From contig PKUA01000074.1 of the NCBI GenBank assembly GCA_002868905.1, forward strand, positions 1 to 42,708: a stretch of 42,708 bases of DNA, read 5' to 3'. The notes beneath the pieces were generated by a model. The model saw only the letters and a list, made by a program, of their open reading frames with translations, was not told the DNA's origin and searched no databases. A program made the translations under genes and the position numbers. Shown piece by piece: positions 1-7,775 of the stretch. This stretch comes from Desulfuromonas sp. Lineage in GTDB: Bacteria > Desulfobacterota > Desulfuromonadia > Desulfuromonadales > Geothermobacteraceae. The number at the start of each line of letters is the position of its first letter. Position 1 is the first letter of the stretch.

Positions 1-1118
1 GCGACGATCTTGCCGCCGTCACCCGATTCGATTGCTGAAGCGTTAATAACCGCACCTTGCTCGATGTTGACCGTGGTCGCCTGGTGCATCTCACCGGCGC
101 CCTGCCAGTCGCCACCGATCAGGACTTCACCACCACCGGTTGCACCGCTGGCATCGAGCTTACTGCCGGAGGCAACGTTGATGGTATCGGCTTCGAGATA
201 AATCTTGCCGCCGCGCTCAACCATGCTGGTGGCGGAGAGTTCACCGCTGTTGTTGATGACACCACCCTGCAAATCATTCAGGGCAATGGCCGAGAGGATG
301 ATCTGACCTCCGGGAGCCAGGACAGCGTGGCGGTTATCGATATGGGTCTGGATGTCGCTGGCAGTGGCGGTAAAGCCGACCAGGCTGGAGTCATCGCCGA
401 AGTTCAAGGTGATCTGTTCACCCGAAGCCATCAGCACGGTGCCGGCCTCGGCAACAACCACCCCCTGATTGATCACCTCGGGGGCCAGCAGTGCGATGTA
501 GCCACCCAGCTCGGCATGCAGCAACCCTTCGTTGATAATCGACCCTGTCGCCCCATTGCGCTCGAACGTAATGGTCCCGTTCATGAAGTCATCGACATTG
601 ATGGAGTGGGTGGTTGCGACCAGCCCGCCGACATCGACCGTTGCTTCCGGAGAGAAATAGAGACCTTGGGGGTTGGTTAAATAGACCTGGCCGGTTGCTG
701 TGATCTGGCCAAAGATCTGGCTGGGGTTGCTATCGAGAATACGGTTTAAGATGGCGCTGCTGGAAGACGGTTGCTCAAAGTGGACGGAATTGTCACGCCC
801 GACATTAAAGGTTTGCCAATCGATGGCGGCGCGGTCGGATTGCTGCTGAACGGTGAGTGAATCAGCTGATTGCTCGATGGTGGCCTGCCCGGCGGTCAGG
901 GTGCCGCCCGTAGGCAGTTCGGCGAAGGCAACGCCGACCGTGAAGAGGCTGCCGGAGATAAAACCGACGCAGACCTTGACCAGCAGGCGTAACGCACGTT
1001 TCATTTTTCTGCGCCGAGAGCCGGCTGAAGCTTTCCGCGAAACGCGACCAGACAGCTCGGACACAACGATCCAGCCTTGACGGGTATCGCACCATTTGAT
1101 TCGATATACTTTGTTCAT
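1..1118 (-). CDS. Two-partner secretion exoprotein (filamentous haemagglutinin family), N-terminal part
   Basis: Reads from ATG at 1118 off the left edge without a stop, at least 372 codons. My translation starts MNKVYRIKWCDTRQGWIVV, which fits the extended signal peptide region of TpsA and autotransporter proteins; a basic stretch, a hydrophobic segment and a cleavage site near VAFA|ELPTGG follow. The mature start (GGTLTAGQATIEQ, then IDWQTFNVG and NPSQIFGQI) and the motif LTNPQGLYFSP are hallmarks of the haemagglutination-activity (TPS) domain that is recognised by the TpsB POTRA domains. After about residue 170 the chain becomes Gly/Asn/Val-rich beta-helix repeats. The gene lies 209 nt downstream of tpsB on the same strand, so it is probably co-transcribed under the same riboswitch leader. 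It is likely a large secreted adhesin; the C-terminal activity domain is outside the window. Confidence 0.93.
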   Translation of the reverse strand, partial: MNKVYRIKWCDTRQGWIVVSELSGRVSRKASAGSRRRKMKRALRLLVKVCVGFISGSLFTVGVAFAELPTGGTLTAGQATIEQSADSLTVQQQSDRAAIDWQTFNVGRDNSVHFEQPSSSSAILNRILDSNPSQIFGQITATGQVYLTNPQGLYFSPEATVDVGGLVATTHSINVDDFMNGTITFERNGATGSIINEGLLHAELGGYIALLAPEVINQGVVVAEAGTVLMASGEQITLNFGDDSSLVGFTATASDIQTHIDNRHAVLAPGGQIILSAIALNDLQGGVINNSGELSATSMVERGGKIYLEADTINVASGSKLDASGATGGGEVLIGGDWQGAGEMHQATTVNIEQGAVINASAIESGDGGKIV

Positions 1119-1184
1119 AATGATTTACTCACATTCTTGAACAACATAAATCCCATGTTTGGCATTCCCTAACCGCTCACATGA

Positions 1185-1227
1185 GCCCAAAACGTTAACC
1201 ACACTTTAAAAGGTTATTGGGCCTTTT
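1185..1227. other. Inverted repeat between tpsB and tpsA
   Basis: GCCCAA at 1185-1190 pairs with TTGGGC at 1217-1222, with an inner TAACC/GGTTA pairing and a small bulge; CTTTTT follows on the + strand. A T-run on the + strand would suit a + transcript, but the flanking genes are on the minus strand. It may be an RNA stem in the tpsB-tpsA message or an antisense terminator. The remainder of the 209 nt gap shows nothing else. Confidence 0.4.
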
Positions 1228-1327
1228 TCATGGGACATCGTGCGGAATGTATGCCGATGTCTAGTCGAAATCATGTCATTTCAGCTACTTATTAACTCTG
1301 TTTCCGCTTAGCATTTCGTTAAAACCA

Positions 1328-3079
1328 TCAAAAAATCCAGGTCAAAGAGGCCCAGAACCGATGCTCTTTCAGGGTCCCGTCCTTGTCGCTGCCGTCGACG
1401 CTCGGATTCGGGTTGTCGCCTATCCGGTGCGCATAGGTGGCTCTGGCCTGTAATCCCATCGGCCCATACCAATTCAGGTATCCGCCATAGCCCTCCAGGC
1501 TGAAATCGTTCGGTGAAGTTGCCCCGGGGAAATCATGTTTTTTGTTCAACCAGACATCACCCCGGTCGTAAAAAGCGGCACAAAGAAAGTTTTGTCCGAA
1601 CTGCCTCTGCAACTCCACCTGCGTCACCAGGCCTTGACTGGCAGAGGCCTCCCCCGTGGGATACGCACGAACGCTGCTCGCACCGCCCACGCTCAAACGT
1701 TCTGATGAATCGAGGTTCGTGTCAGCGATCTGGCCGTTCAACATCAAAAACAGGGACCACTTCGGGGCAAGGTACTGCTGACGAGAGATGGATGCCGACA
1801 GCTTGGTGTAACGACCATCGGTATCGGTCGTCAATTCATCGGCCTCCTGATTCGGCGAACCGGACAAATCAACTTTTCCCGAGACAAGCGTCAGGCTCGC
1901 CTGACTCGCTCCGCCGCCCCACACCTGGTCATACTTATTAGCGGCCAGCGAAAGGGTCAGGTTTGAAACATCATAATCACTGGTCGTCTCACCAAGGATT
2001 TCGTTGTCAAACAACTTGTAATTGAGGCTGGTGCTGAGATACAGGTTGGTCTTTTGCGCACGGATCAGAGGGTATCTTGCAGAGAGCTGAAAGGTGGCGG
2101 AAGAGCCCTTGGAATCCAATTCGGTCAACCCCTCGACAACCTTATATTTCATGTAGGACGCATTGGCAGAAAGCCGCAAACCTTTATAGCCGATCGGGAA
2201 ATTGTAATCTCCCCTCCCGTAGATGGAACCTTCCGTCGCCGACACGGTGGCGGTGAGCTGGTCGCCAAAAAAGAAAGGGTTGTTGACGGCCGCCAGAAGG
2301 TTCAGACGTTCTGACCCGGTGGACCTCGACCCGTCATTGCCTGCTGACAGGTTTCCGCTGAAGGGTGTTTCCTGATACAGGGTCAGCAGAACGTCCGTTT
2401 CATTTTCTTTGCTGCCCTTGGTTAAATTCCCGGTAAAGGTCAGGCCGGGCAAATCATTCAGCAGTAAAATGGCGCGGTCAATCTGACCAAAACGAACCGG
2501 CTGGCCAATCGGCTGTGCAGAGGTGAGCCAAGGCTCGAGGTTTTCAAGGCTGGAGAGCTCGGACTCACTCTCCCCGATTATGACCTTTCCCAGGCGCGCC
2601 TCAACAACTTGCAGCTGAATCGTGTCACCGGAGATCTCCTGTTCAGGGATGTAAACCTTGGCGAACCAACCCAGATTTCGATAGACTTCAGCCGCAGCCG
2701 CAGCCACTTTCTGAATATCAGTAAACGTTATCTCACGATTCAGATAGGGGAGAGTGACTTCCTCAAGGACGCTGTCACTGACCAGGGTGTTGCCATTGAA
2801 AATAAATCGCTTTACGGTCACGACCAGACCCTCTATCGGCTTGATCGGCGCCGGCAAAGGTGCCACGGTAAAATCACTTTCCTCAGGCAACGTCGGTCGG
2901 TTCTGTTGCTCAAACTCCTGAAGCAGTTTACCGGCAGTAGGGACATCCGCTGCCATAGCATTACCGGCAAAAACACACACCAGAAGGCTAACACTACAAA
3001 ACTTGATGGCAGTATTGAGGTTCCTCAGCAATAACCCTCCAAAATTTTGCAGTGGAAGGTATACAGGAAAATGTCGCAT
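1328..3079 (-). CDS. Two-partner secretion outer-membrane transporter (TpsB, ShlB/FhaC/HecB family)
   Basis: 583 aa, the normal length for the family. It forms the outer-membrane pore that exports the neighbouring TpsA exoprotein. A signal peptide ends near residue 44 (...GNAMA|ADVP). A proline-rich stretch follows, then a POTRA_2 domain at roughly residues 90-175 (FIFNGNTLVSDSVL, then VEARLGKVIIG). The remainder is an ShlB-type 16-strand barrel that ends in the aromatic residue of SLTWIF. The conserved L6-loop motif appears as VRAYP near residue 471 (usually VRGY/F). The ATG at 3079 is chosen; a TTG one codon upstream (3082) is also possible. The SD-like AGGGG lies 10 nt before the ATG and 7 nt before the TTG. 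Expression is expected to be governed by the riboswitch leader upstream. Confidence 0.95.
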   Translation of the reverse strand: MRHFPVYLPLQNFGGLLLRNLNTAIKFCSVSLLVCVFAGNAMAADVPTAGKLLQEFEQQNRPTLPEESDFTVAPLPAPIKPIEGLVVTVKRFIFNGNTLVSDSVLEEVTLPYLNREITFTDIQKVAAAAAEVYRNLGWFAKVYIPEQEISGDTIQLQVVEARLGKVIIGESESELSSLENLEPWLTSAQPIGQPVRFGQIDRAILLLNDLPGLTFTGNLTKGSKENETDVLLTLYQETPFSGNLSAGNDGSRSTGSERLNLLAAVNNPFFFGDQLTATVSATEGSIYGRGDYNFPIGYKGLRLSANASYMKYKVVEGLTELDSKGSSATFQLSARYPLIRAQKTNLYLSTSLNYKLFDNEILGETTSDYDVSNLTLSLAANKYDQVWGGGASQASLTLVSGKVDLSGSPNQEADELTTDTDGRYTKLSASISRQQYLAPKWSLFLMLNGQIADTNLDSSERLSVGGASSVRAYPTGEASASQGLVTQVELQRQFGQNFLCAAFYDRGDVWLNKKHDFPGATSPNDFSLEGYGGYLNWYGPMGLQARATYAHRIGDNPNPSVDGSDKDGTLKEHRFWASLTWIF

Positions 3080-3205
3080 CAAAATAATACCCCTGACTTA
3101 AACCAGAATGAGAAAATAAGGGTCTACCCGTTCGTATGTTTACGTAACTGAATCGCCCCTGGTTTCGCAGCCACTCCTGAGCTGTAACAGCGGTCCGGAA
3201 ACCGA

Positions 3206-3245
3206 GGAGACCGGCCACTCGCCCGTCGGGACGAGAATGGTCTCC
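3206..3245 (-). other. 40-nt hairpin in the tpsB 5' leader
   Basis: GGAGACC at 3206-3212 pairs with GGTCTCC at 3239-3245. Inside it, CTCG and CCC on one side pair with GGG and CGAG on the other. It lies between the proximal riboswitch terminator and the tpsB ribosome binding site and is not followed by a T-run on the minus strand, so it is not a terminator. It may protect the processed message or be a protein or RNA binding site. The function is not known. Confidence 0.5.
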
Positions 3246-3288
3246 CCAAACGTTTTTTCGGCAACGATACCTTTGTCGCGCCTCCAAG

Positions 3289-3319
3289 AAAAAACCCGTC
3301 TCAGAAATACCGAAGACGG
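3289..3319 (-). terminator. Intrinsic terminator of the proximal c-di-GMP riboswitch
   Basis: On the minus strand CCGTCT...AGACGG (3314-3319 with 3296-3301) forms a stem, followed by GTTTTTT (A-tract at 3289-3294 on the + strand). Its 5' arm contains TCTTCGGT, complementary (7 Watson-Crick pairs plus one G-U) to GCCGAAGA at the 3' edge of the aptamer (3375-3382). This gives an antiterminator/terminator choice. Confidence 0.85.
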
Positions 3320-3373
3320 ATCGAAGCACGCTGCAACGCCACCAAACTGACCCAGGATGGCACTGAATGTGTC

Positions 3374-3468
3374 CTCTTCGGCGACCCGGCTATCCACCTG
3401 CATTGAAGGTTCGGTGGACCCGTGGCTCTGCGTCCCAGGATTACTCCTGGTTTGCTCTTATCGGAGAT
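3374..3468 (-). promoter_or_regulatory. c-di-GMP-I (GEMM-I) riboswitch aptamer, proximal copy
   Basis: On the minus strand the GEMM-I core is present in order: GAGCAAACC, a P2 hairpin CCAGGA-GUAA-UCCUGG with a GNRA tetraloop, GGGACGCAGAGCCACGGG, a P3 stem CCACC...GGUGG, then AUAGCCGGGUCGCCGAAG. The base just before CAAACC (G20 in Vibrio Vc2 numbering) is G, and the C equivalent to C92 is present, as expected for c-di-GMP rather than the A20 cAMP-GMP class. An intrinsic terminator follows. It sits about 300 nt upstream of tpsB. One core position differs from Vc2 (GACGCAGAGCC against GACGCAAAGCC). Confidence 0.92.
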
Positions 3469-3549
3469 ATGTAACGAACTATTAAATCGCGGGAGTTTTA
3501 ATTGCAACTCCTCACGTCAACAACGCTGTGCCAATCAAACAGGATCAAC

Positions 3550-3579
3550 AAAAAACCGTCTCGGACAAGCCGAAGACGG
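3550..3579 (-). terminator. Intrinsic terminator of the distal c-di-GMP riboswitch
   Basis: On the minus strand CCGTCT...AGACGG (3574-3579 with 3556-3561) with an inner CGG/CCG pairing forms a stem followed by TTTTTT (A-tract 3550-3555). The 5' arm TCTTCGGC (complement of 3569-3576) is perfectly complementary over 8 nt to GCCGAAGA at the 3' end of the distal aptamer (3629-3636). Confidence 0.87.
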
Positions 3580-3629
3580 ATGTGAAAGCGCTTACGGAGC
3601 TGGAGCAATGAACACCAAGCGCGCTGTCT

Positions 3630-3721
3630 CTTCGGCGACCCGGCTATCCACCTCCACTGAAGGTTCGGTGGACCCGTGGCTCTGCGTCCCGAGGTTACCC
3701 CCGGTTTGCTCTTATCGGAGA
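3630..3721 (-). promoter_or_regulatory. c-di-GMP-I (GEMM-I) riboswitch aptamer, distal copy
   Basis: Same core as the proximal copy: GAGCAAACC, P2, GGGACGCAGAGCCACGGG, P3 CCACC/GGUGG, AUAGCCGGGUCGCCGAAGAG. The P2 hairpin here is CCGGGG-GUAA-CCUCGG, so the stem sequence has changed relative to the proximal copy (CCAGGA/UCCUGG) while pairing and the GUAA tetraloop are kept. That covariation supports a functional RNA. G is present at the ligand-discriminating position before CAAACC. The aptamer starts about 20 nt after the predicted transcription start and has its own terminator at 3550-3579. Confidence 0.93.
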
Positions 3722-3748
3722 ACTACCTAATTTCCCTTATCAATGGAC

Positions 3749-3777
3749 AAAGTAACGTTTTACAATAGCTGAGTCAA
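3749..3777 (-). promoter_or_regulatory. Sigma70-like promoter of the tpsB-tpsA leader
   Basis: On the minus strand TTGACT (3772-3777), 17 nt spacer, then TACTTT (3749-3754). The predicted start near 3742 is about 20 nt before the distal aptamer, a natural position for a riboswitch-controlled transcript. Confidence 0.55.
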
Positions 3778-3811
3778 TAGGTTTTAGATTAGAAATGCCC
3801 ATTTCCATCAA

Positions 3812-3841
3812 CAAATAGATTCAGATAGCCAAATCTGTCAA
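3812..3841 (-). promoter_or_regulatory. Second possible upstream promoter for the tps leader
   Basis: On the minus strand TTGACA (3836-3841, consensus -35), 18 nt spacer, TATTTG (3812-3817). The -10 box is weak. It would give a start about 60 nt upstream of the one from 3749-3777. Confidence 0.35.
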
Positions 3842-3859
3842 TTTCCAATCAGGGATATT

Positions 3860-4266
3860 TTAACAGTGACACATCGTAAAACAGACTCACGTTGGGGGAT
3901 GGCAACATTGGCGGAAGACCACTCTCTTCATTGAGGGTGGTCTTTTCCTTTTGGAGGAAGAGGAACCAGGGTGCTGCAGTGGCGAGACGAGATGGTTTCC
4001 TGAACGAGAGACTGGACGGGCTGTTTTGTTCTTGGCAAGAAATTCGGCAATGGATTGAGCAATAAAAGGGACGACCAGGCAGGGCTAGATAAGCCCCCAC
4101 AACTGTCCGCCGACAAAGTCTTGGTAGCTGAAAAATTCTGATAGTGGAAATTTTCAACTGTCTTGGCGGGGCCACAACCAATCTGACCAAAAGCAAAGAC
4201 AAAAATGGGTCAGGCGAGACATATGATCAGTCACCAAATAATACAGCTCAAGACAAGAACCGCCTG
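3860..4266. other. Gene-free stretch with a terminator-like hairpin and a degenerate repeat
   Basis: No convincing gene was found on either strand. AAGACCAC (3915-3922) pairs with GTGGTCTT (3937-3944), followed by a T-rich run on the + strand; this has the form of an intrinsic terminator, but no + strand gene precedes it. From 3932 the sequence matches 16538 onward: 21 bp identical (3932-3952 and 16538-16558), then patchy similarity for roughly 130 bp. It looks like a decayed dispersed element. Confidence 0.5.
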
Positions 4267-6123
4267 TTAGTAATAAAGGAAACCGAGCGCCTGACGAAGT
4301 CTGTCAAGCAGAGATTGCTGACCTGTCCAGCGCTCCAACGTGACATCCCCCGTTCTGAACTCGCGATACAGGCTGTTAGATTGTAACTGGTGAAACATGG
4401 ACGCCCAATTCGGATAGGGCTTGAACCAGTCACTGTAGCGCGCTTGCAGCTCATCCACAGAGGAAGAACGCCCGCTCTTGCCCACCTTTCTCTTGCCCTC
4501 ACGATAGACATACTGTGGCTGGCGAGGAGTCAGAAGGATCAGCACTGAACGCTGGAAATCACGCGTATTCTTTTGCGAGAAAAAATACTGCAAGACCGGG
4601 ACATCCTGCAGGAAAGGGACTCCATCGCGAAGTCGCTCCGTTTCCTTTTCGCTGAGGCCACTCAGCACCAGGGATTCACCATAGTTGATGATGACATTGG
4701 CCGACACGTCGGTTTCCGTTGTTTCGAACTTGTTCTGGTAGACAATGTCCGCACTCGGTGTTCTCAGGAAACGACGTTGGGCATGGACCTTCAGCTTGAT
4801 CGATTTGTCATCGAGAAACTCTGGGGTGATGCTCAGGGTGACACCAACCCTCTCATTGATTTCCACCGACCCCCCATCAGCATCTCCTACGGCAGAGGCC
4901 TGAATATTAAGGCCAGAAAAGAATGTAGACTCCTCACCGTCCAAAGCAACCAGTGTCGGCCTGGCAAGAACCTCAGCCCGTTCAGTTGAACTGTTGAAGA
5001 TGTTCAAAGAATACGTAATTGCCGGCAAGCTTAATGCCCGTGTAATCGTTTTGCTCACCGAATAAGGGTCGGACCCTGCTTGCTCCCGGCTATCGGACCA
5101 AGAAAACGCCGGACGGTAACCATTTTCGTCAGACTGGCCGAACTGCATCGACAGACCACTGAGAAGGTTGACGCCCTTGCGTGTGGACAAATCCTCCTCT
5201 GTCTGCACCATGACGACATCGACGATGATCATCTTTTTATCTTCATCGATCTCATCTTCCTGATAGGAAGCATTATGGACCCCGGCTTGTCTTATGTGGC
5301 CCTCTGATTTGTCGGCAGGGTAGTAAACGGCGTTGCGCAATGAGAGGCCCGTTGCATCAACATTGACGCGCTCAATGCGATCATGGAAACCCTTCCAGTC
5401 CTCGATACGGCCTTCCAGGGACGAAGAGGTCTCATTCTCAACATAGAGACGCTTATAAAGTTCAAGGCTTGCCTTGGCCCCGTCATGGTCTCCGAGAGCA
5501 GAGCGAACCATGCAGGTTGCGCGCAACGCTCGTTCTGAATCGGGTTCATAGAGATTCAGTCGACTCAATACACCTGAGGCAGTTTCAGGATCTTGGGCAT
5601 AGTAGGATGCAACAACCATGTTGTAGAGCAAGTCAGGGTGGCGCTCATTAAACAGGAGTGCCTCGGCAAACTGTTCCTGGGCAAGGTTGTATTTTTTCTG
5701 GTCCAGATACATGAGGCCAAGGTGGTAACGGGCAATCCAGTTGGTCTGGTCAAACTTGATTGCCAGAGTGTAGCCTTGCTCAGACAGTTCAAAAAGAGAG
5801 CTATCCCCGTTTAAAGCGCCGAAATGGTAAGAGAGCCCGTTGAGAAACTGCAGCCATGAATTGGCCGGGTCAAGTTTCAGGGCCTGATTAAAGTAATCAT
5901 TTGCTAGCTGGAAATCTGCCTTGCCAAATGCGTCCAGGCCACTGTCAACCAGTTGCAGTGTCTCCGATGAAAAATTGTTGCCAGCACGGACCTCCTCCAA
6001 TAACTGGGGAAGTGCCATTGAGACATCTTCTCCCACCTTGCGGGCCGGAGCATTTCCCACAGCACAGCCCACCAGGGAAGCGACCAGCAGTGAAGCAAAC
6101 AACACTCTGAGCAAAACCTTCAT
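4267..6123 (-). CDS. TPR-secretin lipoprotein (orphan outer-membrane secretin-like protein)
   Basis: 618 aa. The signal peptide has a lipobox LVGC with Cys20, so this is probably an outer-membrane lipoprotein. Residues ~55-230 form TPR-like helices (for example ANDYFNQALKLDPANSW and AQEQFAEALLFNERHPD). Residues ~296-534 match the type II/III secretin family: YSLNIFNSS, LARPTLVALDGEEST, VTLSITPEF, GESLVLSGL, GVPFLQDVPVLQYFF and SVLILLTPRQ. A basic linker and a unique C-terminal tail (residues 545-618) follow. Secretins form gated outer-membrane pores for type II or III secretion, pili or phage. No other secretion genes are nearby, so the substrate is unknown. ATG at 6123 has the SD-like AAGGG 9 nt upstream. 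A frame-shifted copy of the tail lies at 13.5 kb. Confidence 0.82.
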   Translation of the reverse strand: MKVLLRVLFASLLVASLVGCAVGNAPARKVGEDVSMALPQLLEEVRAGNNFSSETLQLVDSGLDAFGKADFQLANDYFNQALKLDPANSWLQFLNGLSYHFGALNGDSSLFELSEQGYTLAIKFDQTNWIARYHLGLMYLDQKKYNLAQEQFAEALLFNERHPDLLYNMVVASYYAQDPETASGVLSRLNLYEPDSERALRATCMVRSALGDHDGAKASLELYKRLYVENETSSSLEGRIEDWKGFHDRIERVNVDATGLSLRNAVYYPADKSEGHIRQAGVHNASYQEDEIDEDKKMIIVDVVMVQTEEDLSTRKGVNLLSGLSMQFGQSDENGYRPAFSWSDSREQAGSDPYSVSKTITRALSLPAITYSLNIFNSSTERAEVLARPTLVALDGEESTFFSGLNIQASAVGDADGGSVEINERVGVTLSITPEFLDDKSIKLKVHAQRRFLRTPSADIVYQNKFETTETDVSANVIINYGESLVLSGLSEKETERLRDGVPFLQDVPVLQYFFSQKNTRDFQRSVLILLTPRQPQYVYREGKRKVGKSGRSSSVDELQARYSDWFKPYPNWASMFHQLQSNSLYREFRTGDVTLERWTGQQSLLDRLRQALGFLYY

Positions 6124-6230
6124 AGCAAAAAACCCTTAAATGACTGTGAATAGCATATAGCGAGTCACACCGAAGAACTTGATCGCCAGATGATTCCCTC
6201 GATTAAAAGTTAAACATCTATAAACATGAC

Positions 6231-6260
6231 ACTTTAATTTCACAGGATACGGATTGTCAA
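6231..6260 (-). promoter_or_regulatory. Candidate sigma70 promoter of the secretin lipoprotein gene
   Basis: On the minus strand TTGACA (6255-6260), 18 nt spacer, TAAAGT (6231-6236). It would give a leader of about 100 nt before the ATG at 6123. Confidence 0.45.
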
Positions 6261-6599
6261 ATCAAATGAAGCCCGAAATTTCCAAGATTGGCCTTTCTGG
6301 ATTCTGGGTGAGGCTCAATTCTTATTGACTACTGAAATCAGTTCTGTTTGAATTCAGAGGGAAAACTATAACAATGTTATATGGCAAATAGCAACAATAG
6401 TGACTTGTTGCTTGAAGCCGAGGGTGCTGGCCTGGCGGCGCAGGAGGAAGTGTTTTTTCAGCTTCACTCGGCACGGCTCTTACAATCCATTCGACGTCTT
6501 AAGACAATTATGGTAGGTTGATCTTCGGGATTGCTCCATCGTAGTTTAAAAACTACCCGACAAATCATTGGCTAACCCTATTGCCACGGAGTTCATGAA
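6261..6599. other. Divergent intergenic region with a dispersed 45-bp repeat and hairpins
   Basis: It holds no gene that I can support. 6274-6318 matches 16466-16510 at 36 of 45 positions. Hairpins: AGCAACA/TGTTGCT (6390-6396 and 6406-6412), and GTAGTTT/AAACTAC (6541-6547 and 6550-6556). A GC-rich segment at 6417-6475 is bounded by GCCGAG and CTCGGC. Part of this is the leader of the + gene at 6600, whose SD-like GGAG is at about 6589. Confidence 0.45.
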
Positions 6600-7754
6600 A
6601 TGAAAAAAAGTGTTCTGCTGATTTCCCTCCTGTCGGTTTTTCTTCTGATCTGCGCCCCCGCATTTGCCGGCGCGGATTTCCCCACAAAACCGAAAACTAA
6701 TGATGGTAAAAAATGGCGGATCGGTTATCTACAGGGTGGCGACTACTCTTCTTATCAGAAAAGCGTCATTGCGATCGTCGAGGGATTGATGGAGCTCGGC
6801 TGGATCAAGCCTCAGTCCATCCCTAAACAGGAAAACGACAAGGAAACGGATAAGCTCTGGGCATGGATGTCTAAATCTCTAAGCAGTGATTACATCGAAT
6901 TCGTTGCCGATGCTTACTACGACTCTGACTTTAACAAAGAGATGCGCCCCAAAACCAAGGCAGCGCTGATTGAACGTCTCAACACCAAGAAAGACCTTGA
7001 TCTGATCTTTGCCCTTGGTACTTGGGCCGGGCAGGATATGGCCAACGACTTGCATGGCACCCCAACCCTGGTGGCATCCACGACTGATCCGCTTGCAGCA
7101 AAAATCATTAAGAGCGTCGACGATTCGGGATACGACCATATCCACGCCAAAGTCGACCCGACCCGGCACGAACGACAAGTCGAACTCTTTTACGATATCT
7201 TTCAATTCGAAAAACTGGGGGTTGCTTTCGAAGACTCCGAGGAAGGGAGAGCTTTCGGAGCCATCGATAGCGTCGAGAAGGTTGCCAAAGATCTCGACAT
7301 CCAGCTGGTCCCCTGTCAGGCAGATTTCAACGATTTATCGCAGGAGCAAGCTGAAGAGAACATCGCACGTTGCTATAAGGAACTGGCCGGCAAGGTTGAT
7401 GCGGTTTATATCGCCCGGCACCCCGGTGTGTCCCTGAAGAACTTCCCCAACATCCTGGGACCGCTCAACAAAAACAAAATACCTACATTTTCCCAAGGGC
7501 TCTCCGACACAGTTAAGCACGGAGTTCTGCTCAGCATCTCCCTGGCCGACTTCTCATTTATCGGGGACTTCTACGCCAAGACCATCGCCAAGATTTTTAA
7601 CGGAGCCAAACCACGTCAGCTGAAGCAGGTGTTTACAAATCCGCCCAAAATAGCGATCAACATGAAAACAGCGAAGATCATCGGCTACAACCCGCCGGTT
7701 GATATCGTCGGCGCCGCCGATGAAATCTTCCAGGAAATAACCGTAGCAAAGTAA
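6600..7754 (+). CDS. ABC-type substrate-binding protein (ABC_sub_bind family)
   Basis: 384 aa, exported to the periplasm: signal peptide to about residue 24 (ICAPAFA|GAD). The body has the pattern of the ABC_sub_bind/TrpX-like family: WRIGYLQGGDYSSYQ at the start, LIFALGTWAGQDMA and TPTLVASTTDPLAAKI in lobe 1, then DAVYIARHPGV, IPTFSQGLSDTVKHGVLLS and a C-terminal PPKIAINMKTAKIIGY. No permease or ATPase gene is next to it, so it may act as an orphan sensor subunit or use a transporter elsewhere. The next gene begins 21 nt downstream on the same strand, so the two are probably co-transcribed. The ligand is not predictable from the sequence. Confidence 0.85.
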   Translation: MKKSVLLISLLSVFLLICAPAFAGADFPTKPKTNDGKKWRIGYLQGGDYSSYQKSVIAIVEGLMELGWIKPQSIPKQENDKETDKLWAWMSKSLSSDYIEFVADAYYDSDFNKEMRPKTKAALIERLNTKKDLDLIFALGTWAGQDMANDLHGTPTLVASTTDPLAAKIIKSVDDSGYDHIHAKVDPTRHERQVELFYDIFQFEKLGVAFEDSEEGRAFGAIDSVEKVAKDLDIQLVPCQADFNDLSQEQAEENIARCYKELAGKVDAVYIARHPGVSLKNFPNILGPLNKNKIPTFSQGLSDTVKHGVLLSISLADFSFIGDFYAKTIAKIFNGAKPRQLKQVFTNPPKIAINMKTAKIIGYNPPVDIVGAADEIFQEITVAK

Positions 7755-7775
7755 TAAAGCGTCTTCGGAATCTTC

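Noticed and set aside
57-680. 207-codon + strand open frame at the left end
   Set aside because: It is the antisense shadow of the tpsA gene, whose minus frame reads with a signal peptide and TPS-domain motifs but has no stop in the window.
2994-3507. Minus-strand open frames of 68-111 codons in the tpsB leader
   Set aside because: They run through the riboswitch aptamer, terminator and hairpin; no SD, no recognisable protein, and the RNA elements explain the sequence.
3915-3952. Terminator-like hairpin as the end of a gene
   Set aside because: The T-run is on the + strand but no + strand gene precedes it, and it is wrongly oriented for the minus-strand secretin gene. It is kept only as part of a decayed repeat region.
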